64,000 nucleotides of DNA. Source: Marivita sp041725935 (GTDB lineage: Bacteria; Pseudomonadota; Alphaproteobacteria; Rhodobacterales; Rhodobacteraceae). The position numbers and the translations under genes are program-made. The DNA lies in NCBI GenBank assembly GCA_041725935.1, contig JBGRQD010000004.1:186001-250000 (forward strand). The letters are read 5' to 3'. The notes beneath the pieces were generated by a model, which did no database searches, was not told where the DNA came from, and saw nothing but the letters and a program-made list of their open reading frames with translations. Position 1 is the first letter of the stretch. Every line of letters begins with the position of its first letter. Below, in pieces: positions 9,240 to 17,879 of this stretch.

Positions 9240-10277
9240 TCACTCCTCGTAGCCGCGCTTGTGTTTGCTCTTGGTGCTGACCGCCTCCTTCACGAGTCGG
9301 CCAAAGGATTTCTGGCGCGCGCGGGCGGCGGCGATGGATTCCGAGTTGTGCTGATCCTCGCGGCGCAGTTTCTGCCAGCGGTCCAGACGCGCCTGGTCGA
9401 GCGTGCCGTCCTTGAGGGCGGCCTTGACCGCGCAGCCGGGTTCGCTGGCATGTGCGCAGTTCGAGAATTTGCATTGTGCGGCAAGGGATTCGATGTCGTC
9501 GAAGAGCTCCTCGAGCCCATCACTGGTGCCAGAGAGCTGCAATTCCCGCATGCCCGGCGTGTCGATCAGCCAACCGCCGGCCAGCGTTGGTCGCAGCGCA
9601 CGGTGGGTGGTGGTGTGGCGGCCCTTGGCATCATCCTCGCGCACGCCCTGCGTTGCCTCGGTCTCGCCGGTGAGCGCGTTGCGCAGCGTGGTCTTGCCGA
9701 CGCCGGACGAGCCGAGCAGGGCAAGGGTCTGCGCGGTGCCGCACCACGGGTTGAGGCGTTTGACGTCCTCGGGATCCTTGGCGTTGACGATGATCGCGGT
9801 GAGCAGTGGCGACAGGCGTTCGGCCTGCCGTCTGTAGCTGTCGGGATCGTCGCAGAGATCGGGCTTGGTCAGGATCACCAGCGGCAGCGCGTTCGAGGCC
9901 AGTGTCAGCGCGAGGTAGCGTTCGAGCCGGGCGACGTTGAAATCGGCATTGCACGAGGTGACAAGGCCAACCGTATCGACATTGGCCGCCATGCGCTGCG
10001 CGCTTACCGCGTGGCCGGCGGCGCGGCGGTGCAGGTCACTGACGGGATCGAGCCTGCGCAGGGCGCTGGTGCCGTCGGTCAGCACCCAGTCGCCCACCGC
10101 GTAGGCTCCGGCGCTTTCGGCGGGGATCAGGCGCAGTTCGCCTGCTTCGGACAGGGCAACAAGCTGGCTGCGGTGCACCTCGGAGATGCGGGCGGGGAAG
10201 AGGGCTGCATCCTCGGCATCGCGTTGACGTTCGAAATGCTCCGACCATCCGAGGTCGGTCAGGGAATGACGGGTCAC
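9240..10277 (-). CDS. rsgA: Ribosome small-subunit-dependent GTPase A
   Basis: A circularly permuted GTPase that helps late 30S maturation and releases GTP-dependently from the ribosome. An N-terminal OB domain is followed by the permuted G domain: TKPD (G4) at about residues 137-140 comes before GSSGVGKT (G1) at 189-196, with DTPGMREL (G3) after it. The C-terminal zinc motif is Cys-x4-Cys-x-His-x5-Cys in the stretch CKFSNCAHASEPGC. The GTG at 10277 gives 345 residues starting TRHSLTDLGW, which fits alphaproteobacterial relatives. A longer GTG start at 10352 is also open. It stands alone on its strand and is divergent from a glycosyltransferase-like gene. Confidence 0.94.
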   Translation of the reverse strand: MTRHSLTDLGWSEHFERQRDAEDAALFPARISEVHRSQLVALSEAGELRLIPAESAGAYAVGDWVLTDGTSALRRLDPVSDLHRRAAGHAVSAQRMAANVDTVGLVTSCNADFNVARLERYLALTLASNALPLVILTKPDLCDDPDSYRRQAERLSPLLTAIIVNAKDPEDVKRLNPWCGTAQTLALLGSSGVGKTTLRNALTGETEATQGVREDDAKGRHTTTHRALRPTLAGGWLIDTPGMRELQLSGTSDGLEELFDDIESLAAQCKFSNCAHASEPGCAVKAALKDGTLDQARLDRWQKLRREDQHNSESIAAARARQKSFGRLVKEAVSTKSKHKRGYEE

Positions 10278-10491
10278 GGGAGCCACCCTGTCGCGTGATC
10301 CGCCAGGATTGGGCGCGCGATCAGGTCGGGTGCGGGGATCAGCCTGCCGCACGCAGGGGTCGCAAAATCTGCATCATGTCCTCCTGCTTCCCTGGCTGCA
10401 TGCCGGATCGGAACGGCGAGATCATAGCCTCCCCCGCAGGCCGCGCCAAGCGGCATCTGGTCATTTGACCGAACCGTTGCTAAGCGGGCGC

Positions 10492-11298
10492 ATGACCATG
10501 CCAACACATGCCACTGTCGCCTGCATCAAGTGGGGCACGCTGTTCGGGCCGGAATACGTGAACCGGCTCTATTCCGGCGTGCGGCGCAACCTGTCCTGCC
10601 CGGTGCGGTTCATCTGCATGACGGAACATACCGAAGGGCTGCATCCGGAGATCGAGGTGCTGGACCTGCCGGTGGAGCCGTTTGCCGAGCCGATGGCGGC
10701 TGCGCTGAAACTGGCCAACCGGCAGGGCGCGATGCGCAAGGTCTCGCTGTTCCGGCCGGGGTTGATCCCGGACCTTGAGGGGCCGGTTCTTGGGTTCGAT
10801 CTGGACGTGGTGATCACCGGGTCGCTGGACGATCTTTTGACGCTTGCACCGGGGCATGTTGTGATGCGCCACGACTGGACCGAGGCGCGCAAGGGACGGC
10901 CAACCGGGCACGGGTCGGTGTTTCGCTACGATCCGGCGCTGCACGGGTTTCTTTACGACGATCTGGCAGCGGATGCGTATCGGGAGGTGGAGGTCGCGCG
11001 GGGATCAGAGCAGCGCTACACCTCGCACAAGGCGATGGAGAACGAGGTTTTCACCTATATTCCCGGGGATTGGGTGGTGAGCTTCAAGTATGATTGCAAC
11101 CCGTTTCCGGGCAATTACCTGCACCCGGCGCGTTTGCCCGAGGAGGCGCGGGTGGTGTGTTTTCACGGGCGTCCCAAGATGCCCGAGGCGATTGAGGGCT
11201 ATCGCGGGTCACTGATCCGCTACGCCAAGCCGACGCCGTGGTTGCAGGAGCATTGGGTGGATCGGGCGAAGGCCGATCTGGGGGATCGCTGGGGTTAG
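10492..11298 (+). CDS. Glycosyltransferase-like protein, function unknown
   Basis: A 268-residue soluble protein that I can only place by fold hints. The N-terminus, TVACIKWGTLFGPEYVNRL, and the stretch GFDLDVVITGSLDDL with a DxD motif at Asp103-Asp105 resemble nucleotide-sugar-binding regions of GT-A glycosyltransferases of the GT8 sort. The end, VVCFHGRPKMPEAI, resembles the conserved C-terminal His region (FHGR.KP) of such enzymes. No signal peptide or membrane helix is visible. Starts at 10492 and 10498 are both ATG and neither has a strong ribosome site. It stands alone between rsgA and fabF and is closed by a composite palindromic element. Donor and acceptor are unknown. Confidence 0.72.
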   Translation: MTMPTHATVACIKWGTLFGPEYVNRLYSGVRRNLSCPVRFICMTEHTEGLHPEIEVLDLPVEPFAEPMAAALKLANRQGAMRKVSLFRPGLIPDLEGPVLGFDLDVVITGSLDDLLTLAPGHVVMRHDWTEARKGRPTGHGSVFRYDPALHGFLYDDLAADAYREVEVARGSEQRYTSHKAMENEVFTYIPGDWVVSFKYDCNPFPGNYLHPARLPEEARVVCFHGRPKMPEAIEGYRGSLIRYAKPTPWLQEHWVDRAKADLGDRWG

Positions 11299-11303
11299 GG
11301 GAA

Positions 11304-11389
11304 GGATGCGTTCACGCATCCTCGTGTTTCCGTTGACGGAAACACTGGGGCGCTCTCCTGGCCCCCGAGACATTTGAAAACCAGAGAAG
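11304..11389 (+). repeat. Modular palindromic intergenic element, copy A
   Basis: Hairpin GGATGCG/CGCATCC (11304-11321) is followed by hairpin GTGTTTCCG/CGGAAACAC (11324-11345), a GGGGC/GCCCC stem, and then the core CCCCCGAGACATTTGAAAAC continuing to CAGAGAAG at 11389. The same order of modules recurs at 30081-30183. The position directly after a stop codon suggests a termination or mRNA 3'-end role. Confidence 0.75.
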
Positions 11390-11476
11390 AATGGACCGTG
11401 GTGCGGCTCGAGTCTTGCGGGTGCCGACGCGAACGCGGTAAGAGCGGGCAAGAGCATTCGAGGGAAGGGCAACACC

Positions 11477-12739
11477 ATGCGTCGAGTAGTTGTGACAGGC
11501 TTGGGATTGGTGACACCGCTTGCGGACGGGGTCGAGGCGAGTTGGTCGCGCCTGCTGGACGGGCAGTCCGGTGCGGGCACGATCATCAAGTTCGATGCGA
11601 GCCATCTGGCCACGACCTATGCCTGCGAAGTGCCGTATGGTGACGGCAGCGATGGCACGTTCAACCCGGATGCCTATCTCGAGAAGAAAGAGCAGCGCAA
11701 GATCGACGAGTTCATCCTGTTCGGGATGGCCGCCGCGCAACAGGCGGTGACGGATGCGGGCTGGATGCCCGAGGACGAGGAAAGCCGCCTGCGCACCGGC
11801 GTGATGATCGGGTCCGGGATCGGGGGGCTGAGTTCGATTGCCGACACCGCGCTGCTGATCCGGGACAAGGGGCCACGGCGGGTGTCGCCCTTCTTTATTC
11901 CGGGCGCGCTGATCAACCTGATTTCGGGCAACGTGTCGATCAAGTATGGCTTCAAGGGGCCGAACCATGCGGTTGTCACAGCCTGCTCCACCGGCGCCCA
12001 TGCGATTGGCGATGCGGCGCGGCTGATCATGTTCGGGGATGCCGATGTGATGGTGGCAGGTGGCGCGGAAGCGGCGATCTGCGAGATCGGCATTGCGGGC
12101 TTCAACGCGTGCAAGGCGCTGTCGACCAAGCGCGGAGACGATCCCAAATCGGCGAGCCGTCCCTATGATACTGACCGCGACGGGTTCGTGATGGGCGAGG
12201 GTGCCGGTGTCGTTGTGCTCGAGGAATACGAGCACGCCAAGGCGCGTGGTGCCAAGATCTATGCCGAAGTTTGTGGTTACGGACTGTCGGGCGACGCCTA
12301 TCACATCACCGCACCGTCGGAGGATGGCGAGGGCGGCGAGCGGTCGATGCGCGCGGCGCTGAAGAATGCCGGGATCGAACCCGCCGATATCGATTACATC
12401 AATGCGCATGGCACGTCGACCATGGCGGATGTGATCGAGCTGGGCGCTGTGGAGCGGATGATGGGCGACGCGGCGGGCAAGGTGACGATGTCCTCGACCA
12501 AGTCGGCGACGGGGCATTTGCTGGGCGCTGCGGGCGCGATCGAGGCGATCTTCTCGATCCTTGCGATCCGCGACCAGGTGGCACCGCCGACGCTGAACCT
12601 CGAGACCCCCGCGGTTGAGACGGCGGTGGATCTGGCACCCAAGGTCAAGCGCGAGCGGAGCATTACCTATGCGCTGTCAAACTCGTTCGGCTTTGGCGGC
12701 ACCAATGCCAGCGTCGTTTTCGGAAAGGTGGATCGCTAG
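11477..12739 (+). CDS. fabF: Beta-ketoacyl-ACP synthase II
   Basis: Condenses malonyl-ACP with acyl-ACP in fatty acid elongation in the cytoplasm. At 420 residues it is full length. The catalytic triad is visible: Cys170 in VVTACSTGAH, His310 in NAHGTSTMAD and His346 in KSATGHLLGA, with the C-terminal glycine-rich loop SNSFGFGGTNAS. The ATG is preceded by GGAAGGGCAACACC. fabF often follows acpP in proteobacteria, but no acpP is seen in the upstream kilobase here. It is followed after 3 bases by mltG, a common pairing, so the two are co-transcribed. Confidence 0.97.
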   Translation: MRRVVVTGLGLVTPLADGVEASWSRLLDGQSGAGTIIKFDASHLATTYACEVPYGDGSDGTFNPDAYLEKKEQRKIDEFILFGMAAAQQAVTDAGWMPEDEESRLRTGVMIGSGIGGLSSIADTALLIRDKGPRRVSPFFIPGALINLISGNVSIKYGFKGPNHAVVTACSTGAHAIGDAARLIMFGDADVMVAGGAEAAICEIGIAGFNACKALSTKRGDDPKSASRPYDTDRDGFVMGEGAGVVVLEEYEHAKARGAKIYAEVCGYGLSGDAYHITAPSEDGEGGERSMRAALKNAGIEPADIDYINAHGTSTMADVIELGAVERMMGDAAGKVTMSSTKSATGHLLGAAGAIEAIFSILAIRDQVAPPTLNLETPAVETAVDLAPKVKRERSITYALSNSFGFGGTNASVVFGKVDR

Positions 12740-12742
12740 GTC

Positions 12743-13903
12743 ATGTGGCGTCACATTGCGTCGAATATGCTGACCTTCCTGGTCGTACTTGTCTTCCTGC
12801 TTGGCGGTGTGCTGATCTGGGCGCAGAACAGCTATGTTTCGGAAGGTCCGCTGGAGCAGGCGATCTGTGTCCAGGTGGATCGCGGTACGAATTTCCGGAG
12901 CGTTTCGGAGACTCTGGCGGAGGATGGCGCGGTCTCCAGTGCGGCGCTGCTGCGGATCGGCGCGGATTACGCGGGCAAGACATCCGAGCTGAAGGCGGGG
13001 TCGTTCCTTGTGCCCGAGGGCGCGTCGATGGAGCAGATCGTCGATATCGTCACGCGTGGCGGGGCGAGCACCTGCGGCACAGAAGTGGTCTACCGGGTGA
13101 GCATCAACCGCGCGACCGTGCAGGTGCGCGAGCTTGACCCGGCAACGGGACGCTTTGTCGAAGTGGCGGAGTTCAACCCGGCGGAAGATGCCGAGCCTGC
13201 CGAATACACCGCCGTCAAGGCCGAGGCGGATACGCGGTATCGCGTGGCGTTGGCCGAGGGTGTGACCAGCTGGCAGATCGTGCAGGAGCTGGGGCAGATT
13301 GACATTCTGGAGGGTGAGATCGAGGAGATCCCTGCCGAAGGGTCGCTGGCGCCGGACAGCTATGAAATCAGCCCCGGTGACAGCCGCACGGAATTGCTGG
13401 CGCGGATGGCGTCTGCGCAGGAGCGTATCCTGGCCGAGGCCTGGGCGAACCGGCAGGACGGTTTGCCTTATGACAGCCCCGAAGAGGCGTTGATCATGGC
13501 GTCGATCATCGAGAAGGAAACCGGCACGCCGGATGAGCGGTTCCTTGTGTCGAGCGTCTTTGTGAACCGTCTGGAGCAAGGGATGCGGCTGCAGACCGAC
13601 CCGACGGTGATCTATGGCATCACACGCGGGCAAGGCGTGTTGGGACGTGGCATTCGGCAGAGCGAGCTGCGTGCAGATACACCGTGGAACACCTATGTGA
13701 TCAACGGGTTGCCGCCGACTCCGATCGCCAACCCCGGTCGGGCCAGCATCGAGGCGGCGCTGAACCCGGATGACACGGATTACATCTTCTTCGTGGCGAA
13801 AACGCTTGATCCGTCGGACGGGCATAATTTCGCGGTGACGCTGGCCGAACACAACGCGAATGTGGCGGCTTACCGGGTGCTTGAAGCACAGCGGGAGAAT
13901 TGA
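12743..13903 (+). CDS. mltG: Endolytic murein transglycosylase
   Basis: An inner-membrane lytic transglycosylase that cuts nascent glycan strands and sets their length. The 386-residue protein has one N-terminal membrane helix at about residues 9-27, a LysM-like region, and the YceG domain with the active-site run MASIIEKETGTPDER (catalytic Glu257) and the conserved MRLQTDPTVIYG. The C-terminal NTYVINGLPPTPIANPG is also conserved. It starts 3 bases after fabF. Compared with the E. coli protein, an insertion between the LysM-like part and the catalytic domain (about residues 110-165) is apparent. That insertion is usual in alphaproteobacteria as far as I recall. Confidence 0.95.
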   Translation: MWRHIASNMLTFLVVLVFLLGGVLIWAQNSYVSEGPLEQAICVQVDRGTNFRSVSETLAEDGAVSSAALLRIGADYAGKTSELKAGSFLVPEGASMEQIVDIVTRGGASTCGTEVVYRVSINRATVQVRELDPATGRFVEVAEFNPAEDAEPAEYTAVKAEADTRYRVALAEGVTSWQIVQELGQIDILEGEIEEIPAEGSLAPDSYEISPGDSRTELLARMASAQERILAEAWANRQDGLPYDSPEEALIMASIIEKETGTPDERFLVSSVFVNRLEQGMRLQTDPTVIYGITRGQGVLGRGIRQSELRADTPWNTYVINGLPPTPIANPGRASIEAALNPDDTDYIFFVAKTLDPSDGHNFAVTLAEHNANVAAYRVLEAQREN

Positions 13904-13934
13904 GCCTGTCGTTGTGTGAACTCCTGAGCGTCGC

Positions 13935-14678
13935 ATGGGCCTGATCGAGCTTCTGGCGATCGGTGCGGTGGTGTTTGTCATCGCCGGGACGGTCAAGGGG
14001 ATGGTGGGCATCGGCCTGCCGACGGCGGCGATCAGCATGCTGACCATGGTGATCGACCCGCGAACGGCGATTGCGCTGGGGCTGGTGCCCATCGTTGTGT
14101 CGAACGCCTGGCAGGTCTGGAGCATGGGGGACATCCGTGGCGCTTTCCAACGCTACTGGGTCTTTGCGCTGGCGCTTGGGGTGAGCGTGTTCGTCACGGT
14201 GCTTTTGTCGGCCGAAGTGTCGGACCGGGTGATCTTTCTCGCGCTGGGCTTGTCCATCGTGTCCTTTGCTGTGCTGAACCTGCGGTTCACCATGCCGCGT
14301 TTGCCGGATCGGTTCGACAAGCTGGGGCAGTTGGGTTTCGGGACCGCCGGGGGCATCCTTGGCGGTTTGTCCGGGGTCTGGGTGGCGCCGGTCATCATGT
14401 ATATGAGCGCGCGGCAGGTGCCCAAGGACGAGTTCGTCCGGGCGGTGGGGCTATTGCTGCTGATCGGCGGCGTGCCCTTTGCGCTGGCCTATGTGCAGCA
14501 GGGGTTCCTGACGCCGGAACTGGGCGCGCTGTCGGTGGCGCTGGTGGTGCCGACCCTGCTGGGGTTCACTTTGGGCGCGAAACTGCGGTCGCGGTTGTCG
14601 AACGAGAAGTTCCGCAAGCTGGTGCTGTACGTGTTCCTGATCCTTGGGTTGAACCTGCTGCGGCGGGGACTTTTCTGA
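13935..14678 (+). CDS. TauE/SafE family membrane permease
   Basis: A 247-residue polytopic inner-membrane protein with about seven or eight hydrophobic segments. The N-terminal part contains GTVKGMVGIGLPTAAISML, close to the glycine-rich repeat of the TauE/SafE (sulfite/organosulfonate exporter, DUF81) family. The second half repeats the pattern as GTAGGILGGLSGVWVAPV. The C-terminus ends in a basic loop and a final helix. It follows mltG by 31 bases. The substrate cannot be inferred from sequence. Members export sulfite, sulfoacetate or other anions. Confidence 0.88.
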   Translation: MGLIELLAIGAVVFVIAGTVKGMVGIGLPTAAISMLTMVIDPRTAIALGLVPIVVSNAWQVWSMGDIRGAFQRYWVFALALGVSVFVTVLLSAEVSDRVIFLALGLSIVSFAVLNLRFTMPRLPDRFDKLGQLGFGTAGGILGGLSGVWVAPVIMYMSARQVPKDEFVRAVGLLLLIGGVPFALAYVQQGFLTPELGALSVALVVPTLLGFTLGAKLRSRLSNEKFRKLVLYVFLILGLNLLRRGLF

Positions 14679-14923
14679 TCGCCTTGCGTGGTGGTTAAGA
14701 AATTCTGAATCACTTCAATTTGTGTGTCACCCATGGGTTTTGGGGCTTCGGCGGGCACTGCTTGCCGAGGTCTTAACCCGTCGCGCGCCGCGTTAGGCGG
14801 TTCTTTCCTGTCTTGCTGTCTATTGGTCGGTGCCTGCTAGGCATCAACAGGTTGCGGTGTGTTCCGTGGCCTGCCGGTGCGTCGATGGACGGAGATCCAT
14901 TCAGCACAGGAGGCAGGGATCGC
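14679..14923 (+). promoter_or_regulatory. Upstream region of the GTA operon
   Basis: A 245-base gap with no gene lies directly before g1 and should hold the GTA promoter. A near match to a CtrA site, TTAA-N7-TGAA (consensus TTAA-N7-TTAA), lies at 14695-14709. GTA expression in Rhodobacter capsulatus is known to depend on CtrA and on GafA. A GC-rich inverted region near 14744-14775 may terminate the upstream transcript. The promoter itself was not identified with certainty. Confidence 0.5.
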
Positions 14924-15271
14924 ATGGTTCTGATCACTGCAGAGGAAACGGGCAGCGCGCTTGAGACCGAGCGCGATGCCATTGCGCAGGAATTGCGGAC
15001 CCTCCGCGAGACGGTGGCAGCGCTGCGCAGCAAGGTGGAAGCCGGAGAAACGGGCACGGCAGGTGAGGCGGCCAAGGTGCTGGCCGAACTGCGTGTCTGG
15101 CTGAAACACGCCAAGGAAACGGAGGTTCAGATTGAAAGACATCGCCGAGAACATGCCGCAATCGACGGAGCTTACGGGCTTGACCTCGACGCGGCGCGGG
15201 CTGCGGTCAGGTGCAGACTTGATCGCCTCCGCACCTGTTGCCGAGAGGGAGGCGTTCTTGGACAGTCTTGA
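14924..15271 (+). CDS. GTA small terminase subunit-like protein (g1)
   Basis: First gene of the gene transfer agent cluster, 115 residues, matching the position and character of RcGTA g1, described as the small terminase that helps load DNA into heads. It is mostly charged helix: residues 10-40 (ALETERDAIAQELRTLRETV) look coiled-coil, followed by a linker and a second helix (LRVWLKHAKETEVQIE) and the conserved-looking end YGLDLDAARAAVRCRLDRLR. The ATG at 14924 has AGGAGGC ten bases upstream. Upstream in-frame codons are open but unlikely. Its 3' end overlaps the next gene in another frame. Confidence 0.85.
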   Translation: MVLITAEETGSALETERDAIAQELRTLRETVAALRSKVEAGETGTAGEAAKVLAELRVWLKHAKETEVQIERHRREHAAIDGAYGLDLDAARAAVRCRLDRLRTCCREGGVLGQS

Positions 15272-16556
15272 CGAGGTGAAGGGGGCGCTTTTGGCGCTGC
15301 CCTACCTGTTCGAGTTCTGGGCGCATCCGCATCAGTTGCCACCCGAGGGGGACTGGCGCGCTTGGGTGATCCTTGGTGGGCGCGGCGCGGGGAAAACCCG
15401 CGCCGGTGCCGAATGGGTGCGGTCCATGGTCGAGGGATCGCGGCCAAAGGACAAGGGGCTGGCCCGACGCGTGGCGCTGGTGGGCGAGACCTTGGACCAG
15501 GTGCGCGAGGTGATGATCTTTGGCGACAGCGGGATCATGGCCTGTTCGCCGCCAGACCGCAGGCCCGAATGGCTGGCGACGCGGCGGATGCTGCGCTGGC
15601 CCAACGGGGCCGAGGCGGTGGCCTGTTCGGCGCATGATCCGGAAAGTTTGCGTGGGCCGCAGTTTGACGGTGCCTGGGTGGATGAGTTGGCCAAGTGGCG
15701 GCGCGCGCAGGAGGCGTGGGACATGTTGCAGTTCACGCTGCGATTGGGACAGCGCCCTCAGGTTTGCGTGACCACAACACCGCGGAATGTGAGCGTGTTG
15801 AAGGATTTGGTGGCGTCGCCGTCGACGGTTGTGACGCGCGCGCCGACCGAGGCGAACCGGGCCTATCTGGCGTCATCGTTTCTGGACGAGGTGCGGGCGC
15901 GCTATGCGGGCACCCGGCTGGGGCGACAAGAGCTGGACGGGGATCTGCTGGATCAGGCCGAGGGGGCGCTATGGTCGATGGAGGCGCTGGAGGCGGCGCG
16001 CTGTTCGGCGGTGCCGGTGTTTGACCGGATCGTGGTGGCGGTCGATCCGACGGCGAGCAGCGGCAAGGGGTCGGATGCCTGCGGGATCGTGGTGGCCGGG
16101 GTGGTCACCGAGGGGCCGCCGCAGGACTGGCGTGCGGTGGTGCTGGAGGATTGCACCGTGCAGGGTGTGTCGCCTCTGGTCTGGGCGCGGCGGGCGATCA
16201 CGGCGATGGAGCGCTGGGGCGCACATGCGCTGGTGGCCGAGGTCAACCAGGGCGGTGACATGGTCGAGGCCGTGTTGCGGCAGGTCGATCCGATGGTGCC
16301 GGTGGTGCGGGTGCATGCGTCGAAATCCAAGGGCGCGCGGGCGGAGCCTGTGGCGGCGCTCTACGAGCAGGGGCGCGTGGCGCATTTCGGTGTGTTCGAC
16401 GCGCTGGAGGACGAGATGTGCCGGATGACGCGGCTTGGCTATCAAGGGGCAGGGTCGCCGGACCGGCTGGATGCGCTGGTCTGGGCGCTGACCGATCTGG
16501 TGATCGCGCGTGCCGCAGAATGGCGTGTGCCGCGTGTTCGGACGTTGCGCCGCTGA
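15219..16556 (+). CDS. GTA large terminase (g2)
   Basis: ATPase-nuclease motor that fills GTA heads with host DNA. Counted from the TTG at 15219 the protein has 445 residues. Walker A is GGRGAGKT at 53-60, the acidic pair is AWVDE at Asp155-Glu156, and the RNase H-like nuclease domain starts with VVAVDPTASSGKGSD, Asp276 being the first metal ligand. Start choice is uncertain. TTG 15132 has GGAGG six bases ahead but would overlap g1 by 140 bases. TTG 15219 has AGGTG five ahead. TTG 15258 has AGGGAGG five ahead but may cut the N-terminus short. No cos- or pac-site preference can be read, and GTA terminases package without clear sequence choice. Confidence 0.93.
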   Translation: MIASAPVAEREAFLDSLDEVKGALLALPYLFEFWAHPHQLPPEGDWRAWVILGGRGAGKTRAGAEWVRSMVEGSRPKDKGLARRVALVGETLDQVREVMIFGDSGIMACSPPDRRPEWLATRRMLRWPNGAEAVACSAHDPESLRGPQFDGAWVDELAKWRRAQEAWDMLQFTLRLGQRPQVCVTTTPRNVSVLKDLVASPSTVVTRAPTEANRAYLASSFLDEVRARYAGTRLGRQELDGDLLDQAEGALWSMEALEAARCSAVPVFDRIVVAVDPTASSGKGSDACGIVVAGVVTEGPPQDWRAVVLEDCTVQGVSPLVWARRAITAMERWGAHALVAEVNQGGDMVEAVLRQVDPMVPVVRVHASKSKGARAEPVAALYEQGRVAHFGVFDALEDEMCRMTRLGYQGAGSPDRLDALVWALTDLVIARAAEWRVPRVRTLRR

Positions 16557-16703
16557 GCGCACGGTATGGTTTCCAGCCATTAACCTTTGGTCGGTAGGTT
16601 GGTTTCATCGAGAGACGGGTGCGTCTGGGGGTGGTCAGGACGGGTCGAGAGCCTGTCCCGGCCCAGCCTGAAACGAAACGGATTTGCGAGGAGCATGGGC
16701 AGC

Positions 16704-17879
16704 ATGGTGTGGGATGTCTTTCGGCGGGGACGCAAGGATGTGGCCGAGGTAGAGGCCAAGGCCAGTGCCACCGGGCCGGTTGTGGCCTGGCAGAACATGG
16801 GGCGCGTGGCGTGGTCGGCGCGGGATACGGCTTCGCTGACGCGGACGGGATTCACCGGCAATCCGGTGGGGTTCCGGGCGGTGAAGCTGATCGCGGAGGC
16901 GTCGGCAGCGATGCCTTTGGTGTTGCAGGATGCAAGCCAGCGCTACGAGGTGCATCCGGTGCTGGACCTGTTGCGCCGCCCGAACCCGGCACAGGGGCAG
17001 GCGGAGCTGTTCGAGGCGTTCTACGGTCAGTTGCTCTTGTCCGGGGACGGGTATTTCGAGGCGGTGGGTGCCGGTGGTGTACCGGGCGAGCTGCATGTGT
17101 TGCGGTCGGACCGGATGAAGCTGGTGCCGGGGCCGGATGGGTGGCCCGTGGCCTATGAATACGGTGTGGGCGGCAAGGCGCATCGGTTCGAGATGGGCGA
17201 GGGTGCGCGGCCTGTGTGCCATGTGAAGGCGTTTCATCCGCAGGACGATCATTACGGGTTGAGCCCGATGGTGGCGGCGGCGCAGGCTTTGGACGTGCAC
17301 AACGCAGCGTCGCGCTGGTCGAAGGGATTGCTCGACAATGCGGCGCGGCCTTCGGGGGCAATTGTCTATCACGGCACGGATGGTGTGTCGGGGATGGGAA
17401 CCGAGCAATACGACCGTTTGGTCGAGGAGATCGAGTCGCATCACATGGGGGCGCGCAATGCCGGGCGGCCGATGTTGCTGGAAGGGGGGTTGGATTGGAA
17501 ACCGATGGGGTTTTCGCCCTCAGACATGGAGTTCCAGAAGACCAAGGAAGCGGCGGCGCGGGAGATCGCGGTGGCGTTTGGGGTGCCGCCCATGTTGCTG
17601 GGCATTCCGGGCGAGGCGACATTTGCCAATTACGCCGAGGCGCATCGGGCGTTTTACCGCCTGACGGTGTTGCCACTGGTGACCCGGGTGACGGCGGCGC
17701 TGTCGGCCTGGTTGTCGGAGCATGCCGGGCAGGATTTGGTGCTGAAGCCCGATCTGGACCAGGTGCCCGCGCTGGCGGCGGAGCGTGATGCGCAATGGGC
17801 GCGGGTCGCGCGGGCCGAGTTCCTGACAGCGGCGGAAAAGCGCGCGCTGCTGGGTCTGCCGGTGCTGGCCGATGAGTGA
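16704..17879 (+). CDS. GTA portal protein (g3), HK97 type
   Basis: Forms the twelve-fold portal ring at the head vertex through which DNA enters and leaves. The 391-residue sequence shows the HK97 portal family pattern: ASLTRTGFTGNPVGFRAV near the N-terminus, DLLRRPNPAQGQAELFEAF, HVKAFHPQDDHYGLSPM, and VPPMLLGIPGEATFANYAEA in the tunnel and clip region. The frame is open from 16587, but the ATG at 16704 (MVWDVFRRG) has GAGGAG ten bases upstream. The ATG at 16695 is too close to that site. The 147-base gap after g2 is the largest between the early genes. The 3' end overlaps the next gene by 8 bases. Confidence 0.94.
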   Translation: MVWDVFRRGRKDVAEVEAKASATGPVVAWQNMGRVAWSARDTASLTRTGFTGNPVGFRAVKLIAEASAAMPLVLQDASQRYEVHPVLDLLRRPNPAQGQAELFEAFYGQLLLSGDGYFEAVGAGGVPGELHVLRSDRMKLVPGPDGWPVAYEYGVGGKAHRFEMGEGARPVCHVKAFHPQDDHYGLSPMVAAAQALDVHNAASRWSKGLLDNAARPSGAIVYHGTDGVSGMGTEQYDRLVEEIESHHMGARNAGRPMLLEGGLDWKPMGFSPSDMEFQKTKEAAAREIAVAFGVPPMLLGIPGEATFANYAEAHRAFYRLTVLPLVTRVTAALSAWLSEHAGQDLVLKPDLDQVPALAAERDAQWARVARAEFLTAAEKRALLGLPVLADE

